DNA of 13,213 bases, taken from the NCBI GenBank assembly GCA_038217425.1, contig JBBQPM010000192.1, forward strand, positions 1-13,213, in the 5' to 3' direction. Each line of letters opens with the position of its first letter. The first letter of the stretch is position 1. The notes under the pieces are model-generated. The model searched no databases. It worked only from the letters and a program-made list of their open reading frames with translations, and was not told the DNA's origin. A program made the position numbers and the translations under genes. The stretch is from JAIEPT01 sp038217425. Lineage in GTDB: Bacteria > Planctomycetota > Planctomycetia > Gemmatales > Gemmataceae. This document shows positions 7,477-12,916 of this stretch, in pieces.

Positions 7477-8379
7477 ATGAGTTTGAGCGCCCGCAAGTTT
7501 TCGCCTTTCGTAAGTTCGTTTCTGGGATATGCCTTCGCGGGGGGACTTGCGTTCTTGGTATTCGCTTGCGTTGCCAATGAACCGGCCCAGATCGCGTTAT
7601 TGGGCTTCCTCATCAGCTTTTGTGCAATCTTGGGAGTCGCGGAATTCCAGGAACAAAAGACGGCTCGGCGAGATTTTCGCGAAGCTCTGCGGATGTTGCC
7701 CGTGCCGTTCGCTTTATCGCGGGAGCCAGGCTTTATTGTTGGTTACGAAAAGATGGCGGAGTCGTTGACGACCATCGTTCAACATCGCGATCGACTATTC
7801 CTCGAACTGGCTGGGCACCGGATCGAATCGGCAGCCGCGGACATGGCAACTCTTGCGAAGGGCGAAATCGTGTTCGAGGGCACGGAAACCTGGCGAGCGG
7901 CCTATCAACGCGTGCTCGAAACGATGCGGGTGAAGACGTACTACTCCGTCGCCTGGGTGCGAACCAACGAATACTGGAATGATGCACCTGGCCGCCAGAG
8001 CATGCGATTCAACTTTGAATTGAAAGAGCGAGGCTTTCGTATCGAACGCGTTCACATTCTGCCGGACGAACTTTGGCCGTTCGAAGAAAAAATGCCGACG
8101 ACGGGCATCCTTGAATGGCTCGTGGAACAACAAGGGCACGGCATCGTTGTTTCGCTGATACGGGAGTCCGACTTGGCAAACGAACCCGATCTGCTGCGCG
8201 ATTTTGCCATTTACGGCGATCGGGCCGTGGGAACTCAAGAACTCGACGAAGAGTCCCGCACCGTTCGTTTCGTTCTATCCTTCGACCAGCCAAGCATCCG
8301 GCAATCGCTCGACTGCTGGGAGCGTCTCACCCTCTACTCGGTTTCCTTCCAAGGCCTCATTGATCGCTTGCAGAAGTGA
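7477..8379 (+). CDS. Two-helix membrane protein of unknown function, paired with the integrase
   Basis: A 300-residue protein I do not recognise. Two hydrophobic segments at about residues 11-32 and 38-56 form an N-terminal hairpin. About 240 soluble residues follow, probably cytoplasmic. The soluble part includes a helical stretch (60-150) and an alpha/beta segment with TYYSVAWVRTNEYW, RFNFELKERGFRIERVHILPDELWPF and FAIYGDRAVGTQEL, which recalls the effector domains of degenerate phospholipase-D-like regulators. I see no HxKx4D motif, so catalysis is not claimed. It starts 12 nt after the integrase stop and in the same reading frame, with no good Shine-Dalgarno, which suggests coupled translation. 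It may be a cargo or sensor protein of the mobile element. The gene call is good; function is open. Confidence 0.75.
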   Translation: MSLSARKFSPFVSSFLGYAFAGGLAFLVFACVANEPAQIALLGFLISFCAILGVAEFQEQKTARRDFREALRMLPVPFALSREPGFIVGYEKMAESLTTIVQHRDRLFLELAGHRIESAAADMATLAKGEIVFEGTETWRAAYQRVLETMRVKTYYSVAWVRTNEYWNDAPGRQSMRFNFELKERGFRIERVHILPDELWPFEEKMPTTGILEWLVEQQGHGIVVSLIRESDLANEPDLLRDFAIYGDRAVGTQELDEESRTVRFVLSFDQPSIRQSLDCWERLTLYSVSFQGLIDRLQK

Positions 8380-8540
8380 CTTTGGGCACGGCGCTTCCAC
8401 GTAGGCTCCCGGCGACATTGAGACATCAACCGATGGGCCTCCAACCGCGTGCTCGATGCTTCGGTCGGGCGGACGTCGGGCGGTTCGGTCCACATCGGCT
8501 GCCGGCTGGACTTGGCAATATCTGGGTCGTTAAATGAACA

Positions 8541-8581
8541 GTTCTCGCGGCGAGAATCTCATTTCCCGGGCGATCGAGAAC
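8541..8581. repeat. CGAGAA/TTCTCG motif cluster before the HEPN operon
   Basis: TTCTCGC (8542-8548) and GCGAGAA (8550-8556) form a 7-bp inverted repeat with one central base, and a further CGAGAAC lies at 8575-8581, pairing with GTTCTCG at 8541-8547. The 10-mer AGTTCTCGCG at 8540-8549 is the exact reverse complement of 6439-6448 upstream of the integrase. Confidence 0.35.
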
Positions 8582-8660
8582 ACACGGCGTACGGTTCGCC
8601 GACGACATGCAGCGCATTGTGCGATGCCACCTTTTGAACTTCCAGATCGAACGGAGCGCA

Positions 8661-8681
8661 GCCTTAAGGCCGCCTAAAGGC
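8661..8681. promoter_or_regulatory. Tandem palindromic operator candidate
   Basis: The perfect 10-bp palindrome GCCTTAAGGC (8661-8670) is followed after one base by a near copy, GCCTAAAGGC (8672-8681), giving an 11-bp period, one turn of DNA. Adjacent same-face sites are typical of cooperative repressor or activator binding. They lie about 30-50 bp before a putative start of transcription. No regulator is encoded next to it. Confidence 0.4.
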
Positions 8682-8722
8682 AATCAAGATGCGCTCGGTA
8701 AAATCAATAACCGTGCCGGATC

Positions 8723-8730
8723 AAAGGAGG
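8723..8730 (+). promoter_or_regulatory. Ribosome binding site deciding the HEPN gene start
   Basis: AAAGGAGG sits 9 nt before the ATG at 8740. It supports that start over an in-frame ATG at 8689, which lacks a ribosome site and would add 17 residues. Confidence 0.8.
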
Positions 8731-8739
8731 ATACCAAGA

Positions 8740-10344
8740 ATGACTAAGACGCAACCTTACCTGGAGTCCGACGGCACCCAGGTCTTCCCCATCAACCACG
8801 TCACCCTGCCGGGCTGCCACTCCTATCCCGGGGCGACCGGGGAAATCCGCTGGAGCCAGACTGAGGGACTGACCTTCTGCATGGAGTTGCCCCACGAGCC
8901 GGACCAGGCGGCCGTGCCCCAGATGCACGGTGCCGAGCCCCGGCCCCGGCCGGGTCAGTTCTGCGAGGTGTCGACCGAGCCCGCCTGGACCGGCACCCTG
9001 GCCGACGGCAGCGAGTTCCGGCTGTTCTCGCCGAAGGGCACCAGCAACACCAGCTTCACCTCGGGCGCGGCAGGTCCTTCCACCCGGACTGTCCTCAAGG
9101 GCCGGGCGGCGTTCGCGGAGGTGGAGATCCCCAAGGCCAGCCCGCTCGCGTTCTGGCACGAGTCGCCACAGTGCCCGCGCTTTTTCATCGCTGGCCTGCA
9201 CTTGCTGCCCTTCCCACACAGCTATGACGTGACCTACACCATGGGCGGGACGTACACCAAGCGCGGGTGCATGTGCTTGATCCTGACCGAGTCGCCGAAG
9301 TTACAGATCATCCCGTGCGAGAAGGTCGCCGTCGCCGACGGGTGCTGGATGGCGTACGAGGCCGAGGCCCCGGCCAACATGCGCATGCCGCCGGCCGCCT
9401 GCGAGGACGCCCGGGCCTTCATCTCCTTCCTGGTCGGCCGCAACATCCCGTTCCTGTGGACCGACCGCTTCCCGGGCGGCGACCGCCTGGTGCGCATGTT
9501 CCACGGCTCGCACCGGCCGCCCGCCAACATCATCGGCAACGAGCAGCCGCTGCCAATCGGCGTCATCGCCGATGCGTTTGAACATGGGTGCAAGATTGGC
9601 CCGCAGCTGCCGGCTCTGTTCGAGAAGTTCAAGCAGGTCCGGGCCGAGTACAACATCGAGTTCATCAGCAGCCCCATCTGGACCGCCTTCGACAGCTTCA
9701 CCGACGACAAGTTGACCCATGTCTGCGTCAGCCTGGAGCGCCTGGCCACGGCCCACGCTGATTGGCTCAAGGCCCACCCCGACAAGGCCCCGCCGCCGGA
9801 AATCTTCCTGACCGACGTGCAGGGCAAGACCATCCGCGACTTGTTCCGCGCCTCGCTGAAGGCGGTCGCCACCGCCCTTGGGATCGCCCCAAAGACGGTC
9901 AAGATCCTGGACGAGAAGCGCATCGGCAACATCCACGAGACGCCCAACGCCGACAAGCTCAAGCAGGTCTTCACCGACCTGGGTATCACTCTGACCGTCG
10001 AGGAGAACAAGACGCTCGGCAACCGCAACCGGACGCTCCACGGCAACGCCACCCTCGGGGGCACGTCGCTGGCCGACGTTGCCGCCGAGATGAAGCGGTT
10101 CGACATCCTCCGCACCCTCATCAGCAAGGCCATGCTTCGCCTGCTGGACTACACGGGCCCGTACATGGACTACGGCGACCGGCCGACCAACAAGGGCTTC
10201 TCCATCAAGACGATGGAGGCCCGACCGCAACCCGCTGCTGGTGCCAATGGTGCCGCCGCTGCTGACCAGCCTGTCGTCGTCCAGACCGAGCAGCCGGTCC
10301 ACCGTGAGCCCGTTGACGCCGTGATCACTGTCTCCGAGCTGTAA
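8740..10344 (+). CDS. HEPN-domain protein, candidate RNase effector
   Basis: A 534-residue protein. The N-terminal ~270 residues look beta-rich (RIPRM excluded by start choice) with repeated short strands such as GEIRWSQTEGLTFCMEL and GSEFRLFSPKG, then ARAFISFLVGRNIPFLW (225-240). The helical C-terminal half contains LTHVCVSLERLATAHADWL (325-343), LFRASLKAVATAL (368-380) and the motif R429-NRTL-H434 followed by GN. R-x4-H with a polar residue after Arg is the catalytic signature of HEPN ribonucleases, and the N-terminal domain plus C-terminal HEPN layout recalls ApeA-like defence proteins. Whether the N-terminal domain is homologous to ApeA's I cannot tell. An Ala/Pro/Gln/Val-rich tail (496-534) appears disordered. 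It is first of three co-directional genes, and codons are strikingly G/C-ending. The motif is seen; RNase activity and an antiphage role are inferred. Confidence 0.7.
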   Translation: MTKTQPYLESDGTQVFPINHVTLPGCHSYPGATGEIRWSQTEGLTFCMELPHEPDQAAVPQMHGAEPRPRPGQFCEVSTEPAWTGTLADGSEFRLFSPKGTSNTSFTSGAAGPSTRTVLKGRAAFAEVEIPKASPLAFWHESPQCPRFFIAGLHLLPFPHSYDVTYTMGGTYTKRGCMCLILTESPKLQIIPCEKVAVADGCWMAYEAEAPANMRMPPAACEDARAFISFLVGRNIPFLWTDRFPGGDRLVRMFHGSHRPPANIIGNEQPLPIGVIADAFEHGCKIGPQLPALFEKFKQVRAEYNIEFISSPIWTAFDSFTDDKLTHVCVSLERLATAHADWLKAHPDKAPPPEIFLTDVQGKTIRDLFRASLKAVATALGIAPKTVKILDEKRIGNIHETPNADKLKQVFTDLGITLTVEENKTLGNRNRTLHGNATLGGTSLADVAAEMKRFDILRTLISKAMLRLLDYTGPYMDYGDRPTNKGFSIKTMEARPQPAAGANGAAAADQPVVVQTEQPVHREPVDAVITVSEL

Positions 10345-10372
10345 TTGCCCAGATCCCTGACGCGCATGCTCA

Positions 10373-10393
10373 CCCCGGCCGTGTTGGCCGGGG
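10373..10393 (+). other. Intercistronic RNA hairpin
   Basis: CCCCGGCC (10373-10380) and GGCCGGGG (10386-10393) form a perfect 8-bp GC stem with a 5-nt loop in the 109-nt gap after the HEPN gene. No U-tract follows, so it is more likely an mRNA stabiliser or attenuator-like structure than a terminator. Confidence 0.5.
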
Positions 10394-10428
10394 CTGGGCG
10401 GCGCTGACCAAGACCGAGAACTACAATG

Positions 10429-10442
10429 CCGGCATGCGCCGG
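10429..10442 (+). promoter_or_regulatory. Small hairpin abutting the kinase-like gene's ribosome site
   Basis: CCGGC (10429-10433) can pair with GCCGG (10438-10442) around ATGC. The 3' arm runs into the GGAAGGAGAG Shine-Dalgarno (10441-10450) of the next gene, so folding could tune its translation. It is short and may be incidental. Confidence 0.25.
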
Positions 10443-10453
10443 AAGGAGAGACG

Positions 10454-10954
10454 ATGGATCTGCACATGAAGAAGAATTACTTCGCCTACGGTGCCTACGC
10501 CGTGGTGTTTGTCGTCGAGGGCCGCGTCTTCAAGCTTTTCAAGAAAGCGGCGGCCAGCCGTACCGCCGTCAGCGATGAGGACCGCTTGCGGACGTTCAAC
10601 TACGAAGTGGAGGCCTATACCATCGCCAGCGGTGACGACACCCTGCGCAACTACATCCCCCGCTTCCATGGCACGGTGGTCGTCAACAGCGTGACGGCCG
10701 ATGACGAGGCGGGGACCAACATCTCCGACCAGTTCTTCCTGGATCGCTGCTACTGCCTGGACCTGATCCAGGGCCCCGAGCATAAGTTGCTGCAACAGAT
10801 GCGCTACGAGCATGTCGAGCGCATGGTGAAGGAGTTCCACGCGCGCGGCATTCGCTACCTGGAAGACGCTTGCATCTTTTTCCCGGAGGAGCCGGGCAGG
10901 ATGAAGGTGATCGACATCGCGACGCAGAACCTGGCCGGCGACTCGATGATTTGA
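10454..10954 (+). CDS. Small degenerate protein-kinase-like protein
   Basis: A 166-residue protein whose pattern resembles a minimal kinase fold. A nucleotide-loop-like AYGAYAVVFVVEGRVFKLFKK (11-31) has K27 where the ATP-binding lysine would be, and YEVEAY has E51 or E53 as the possible C-helix glutamate. CLDLIQGPE (101-109) suits a hinge, HVERMVKEFHARGIRYLEDACIFF (120-143) suits the catalytic-loop region, and MKVIDIATQNL (150-160) carries D154 in the DFG position. The HRD triad is not conserved and the protein is half the length of a normal kinase, so it may be a pseudokinase or nucleotide sensor. It begins after a strong GGAAGGAGAG site and lies 109 nt after the HEPN gene and 21 nt before the zinc protein, probably in one operon. 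The gene is solid; the kinase-like assignment is a motif-level inference. Confidence 0.65.
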   Translation: MDLHMKKNYFAYGAYAVVFVVEGRVFKLFKKAAASRTAVSDEDRLRTFNYEVEAYTIASGDDTLRNYIPRFHGTVVVNSVTADDEAGTNISDQFFLDRCYCLDLIQGPEHKLLQQMRYEHVERMVKEFHARGIRYLEDACIFFPEEPGRMKVIDIATQNLAGDSMI

Positions 10955-10961
10955 CCCAAAC

Positions 10962-10970
10962 AAAGGAGAA
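10962..10970 (+). promoter_or_regulatory. Ribosome binding site of the Cys-rich gene
   Basis: AAAGGAGAA lies 5 nt before the ATG at 10976 and just after the stop of the kinase-like gene, consistent with an operon. Confidence 0.7.
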
Positions 10971-10975
10971 ATATC

Positions 10976-11413
10976 ATGATTTACGCACTGCTCAACCAGC
11001 ATCAGGCCCATGCGGACTGCCAGGCGATCCCGGCCCGCGACGCGGCGATCATCCAGACCTGGGTGACGGCCGGTGTCATCGTTCAGATCATGCAGGCCAA
11101 CCAGATGGCCGGCCCGTTCTATTGCGTCTACTGCCGCGACACGGTGCAGCCCACCGACGCCCGGCCGCCCCACGGTCTTACCGCGGCGCATCCCTGGCAC
11201 TTCCAGCACGACCATATCGGCGATTGCATCGACCACACGCGCAACCCGCCAACGCCGCACGCGCTGGGGATCGAGAACCCGGCCAACCACGGCTGCTACA
11301 TCCTTCTGGGTTGCGAGACAACGCCGCAGCGCAACCGGAAGGACTGCCAGACCATTGTGGACGGCTGCACCTACTGCCATCTGGCCCGGACCATTGCGCC
11401 ACCGTGTGTGTGA
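10976..11413 (+). CDS. Cys/His-rich small protein with CoiA-like zinc-binding pattern
   Basis: A 145-residue protein. FYC50-VY-C53, then about 20 residues later WH75-FQ-H78-DH80 and C84, follows the pattern of the N-terminal zinc-binding region of CoiA-like competence proteins (FxCxxC ... HFxH). Further cysteines (C107, C113, C124, C131-TY-C134, C144) could form a second zinc site. The N-terminal 40 residues (DAAIIQTWVTAGVIVQIMQAN) are helical. No nuclease motif is visible in this short product, and CoiA's downstream nuclease domain is absent. It is third in the HEPN operon, 21 nt after the kinase-like gene, and shares that unit's GC-rich codons. It might bind nucleic acid or serve as a redox/metal sensor. 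Zinc binding is likely; role unknown. Confidence 0.65.
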   Translation: MIYALLNQHQAHADCQAIPARDAAIIQTWVTAGVIVQIMQANQMAGPFYCVYCRDTVQPTDARPPHGLTAAHPWHFQHDHIGDCIDHTRNPPTPHALGIENPANHGCYILLGCETTPQRNRKDCQTIVDGCTYCHLARTIAPPCV

Positions 11414-11569
11414 GCGTCCGTCAAGCCGAACTACGTCAGGCGACGATGGTCATCCGGTAGCCGCTTTGTCATTCGTGCTCGGAGCCGTTGTTGAGAATTG
11501 GCCCCATCGGTTTCATCGACCGCAGCAGTGTCGAATGAGCCCGTCGGGCCCGGCCGAAAAGTTTTTCAT

Positions 11570-11635
11570 ATTTTGATCATTTTGATCGATCAATGGTTAT
11601 CCCGTCGTCTACAATGGTGTACAAGATAGTGTACA
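11570..11635. promoter_or_regulatory. Repeat-rich upstream region of the PLP enzyme gene
   Basis: ATTTTGATC occurs twice in tandem (11570-11578, 11579-11587), and its end forms a perfect 12-bp palindrome TTGATCGATCAA (11582-11593). GTGTACA follows twice (11617-11623, 11629-11635), 12 bp apart, each containing the palindrome TGTACA. TACAAT at 11610-11615 could be a -10. The density of symmetric sites, 16-81 bp before the ATG, suggests an operator region. The rest of 11414-11650 shows only GCCCG-T-CGGGC (11539-11549) before an A/T-rich tract, a weak terminator candidate. Confidence 0.35.
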
Positions 11636-11650
11636 GGCTTTGGGCCTTCC

Positions 11651-12916
11651 ATGCCGTCGATGTTGTATCTCGACGCGGCTCGGATGGACCGAATGGCTCC
11701 GACCGCGCAGTTGGCTTTGGGAGAATTCGTTCGGGTCGCCGGCGAAGAAGGTTGTACGCTGTACTTCGAGCGATTTCTCAAGGAGGGATTTGAGGCTTGC
11801 CCAAAGAGCTTCCAGGAACGGTTTCCGGGCTTGCGTTCCTGGGGTGGCGTCGCCGAGTTGAGAAACGCAATTGCTCGAAATCTCGGATTGGCGCCCGTTG
11901 CACCGATCACCTTGGCAGGTCGTTCGACCAACTTGGCAAAGCTCGCCGCGAAATGGCTGTTGCGAGGAGGACGGCGAATCCTGGTCACGGATCTGACCTG
12001 GCCCAGCTACCTGAAGATTTTGAATCGGGATGCGCGGCGATCTCAGGGGACAATCGAATTCGTTCGAGTCCGGTCGGCAATCCTCGGCGGAAAGGTATCG
12101 GGGGACGAACTGGTCCGCTTCATTGTGGATCAATGTGCCAAGAAAAGTTGCTCTGGCCTGTTTCTGCCCGAGGTCAGCCACGACGGAATTCGCTTGCCGA
12201 TCGCAATGATGTGCCAAGTCGCTCGGCGAGCCGCCCCGATGTCGATTGTCGTGGATGGGTCGCAGGCCTTTGGGCAAATTCCGGTCGACATTTCGGATCA
12301 ACCTTGCGACCTGTACCTTGCCGGCTGCCACAAATGGCTGGGAAGTTATTTCCCGCTGGGAATTGGGGCCTGTCCCAACCCGCAAACGTGCGACGAGATT
12401 CACCGATTCTGCATCAGCTTGCTGGAGCGAGGCAGACTCGACGACCCCCTGCTTGCTTTCCTGCAAAGTCTGGACAGCGACCGCCCTCGACGGTTTTCGG
12501 AAACCGTAAACCTATCGCCCCTCTTTTCCTGTCGCGGCGGATTGGCGGACCTTCAGCGGTCTACCCCTGTCGCCGAGCAGTTTCGGCAGCGCCAAGCAAA
12601 CGCCACCCTTGTACGCCGAATCGCACCCATGACGGGATGGACTCCCCTTACGCCGCACGAGGACTTCTGGTCGGCAAGCGTCCTCTTACAGGCCGATTCC
12701 CCCTTGATGCGAACGCTGCCCCCCGCTTCTGTCCGAGAGCGGTTTTTCACCCGAGGAGTCGCGTTGACGAGCTATCGTCATGGCATCATCCGGCTTTCAA
12801 TGCCTTCCCACCGGCTTTCCCGACTCGAAGCGGGCCACCTTATTCAGGCCCTGGCACTGGCTCAAGCCTGGCCGACCTCAGTCCACCGGCCGACTCGCCG
12901 TCTGGCGTATGCCTGA
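11651..12916 (+). CDS. PLP-dependent enzyme, class V aminotransferase/NifS-like fold
   Basis: A 421-residue protein of fold-type I. It starts with LYLDAAR, typical of the class V N-terminus. VVDGSQAFGQIPVDI (200-214) gives D202 and Q205 for the PLP ring, CDLYLAGCHKWLG (219-231) gives H227 and the Schiff-base lysine K228, and HGIIRLSMPSH (377-387) gives a substrate-carboxylate arginine at R381. The sequence after K228 (SYFPLGIG) differs from the GPxGxG of IscS/DndA, and I see no flexible-loop C-x-S motif, so a canonical desulfurase is unlikely. An aminotransferase, epimerase or lyase-like activity is possible. No strong Shine-Dalgarno precedes ATG 11651; ATG 11660 is an alternative. It is ~7 kb from the sulfur-modification genes. 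Family is clear; substrate unknown. Confidence 0.75.
   Translation: MPSMLYLDAARMDRMAPTAQLALGEFVRVAGEEGCTLYFERFLKEGFEACPKSFQERFPGLRSWGGVAELRNAIARNLGLAPVAPITLAGRSTNLAKLAAKWLLRGGRRILVTDLTWPSYLKILNRDARRSQGTIEFVRVRSAILGGKVSGDELVRFIVDQCAKKSCSGLFLPEVSHDGIRLPIAMMCQVARRAAPMSIVVDGSQAFGQIPVDISDQPCDLYLAGCHKWLGSYFPLGIGACPNPQTCDEIHRFCISLLERGRLDDPLLAFLQSLDSDRPRRFSETVNLSPLFSCRGGLADLQRSTPVAEQFRQRQANATLVRRIAPMTGWTPLTPHEDFWSASVLLQADSPLMRTLPPASVRERFFTRGVALTSYRHGIIRLSMPSHRLSRLEAGHLIQALALAQAWPTSVHRPTRRLAYA

Larger units (their letters stand above)
8380..8739 (+). promoter_or_regulatory. Upstream region of the HEPN operon, no gene seen
   Basis: This 360-bp spacer has no convincing gene; a 62-codon open frame at 8449-8637 lacks a ribosome site and family features. 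It holds the CGAGAA/TTCTCG cluster (8541-8581), the tandem palindromes (8661-8681), a possible -10 TAAAAT at 8699-8704 (5 of 6; -35 weak), and the Shine-Dalgarno at 8723-8730. A start near 8711 would give a ~29-nt leader. Confidence 0.4.

Noticed and set aside
8449..8637. A 62-codon open frame in the spacer before the HEPN operon
   Set aside because: No ribosome site, no family features, and it crosses the palindromic motif cluster.
9234..10467. Two long minus-strand open frames (299 and 388 codons) antisense to the HEPN gene
   Set aside because: They are by-products of high GC3 in the plus-strand gene; the translations are low-complexity (Arg/Val/Gly-rich), with no ribosome sites or family motifs.
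11609..12466. A 285-codon minus-strand open frame antisense to the PLP-enzyme gene
   Set aside because: The plus-strand frame has clear PLP-enzyme motifs; the antisense product has none.
11651..12916. The PLP enzyme as the SspA/DndA cysteine desulfurase of the sulfur module
   Set aside because: The K228 loop lacks the GPxGxG pattern, no C-x-S active-site loop is seen, and the gene is separated by the recombinase and a different operon.
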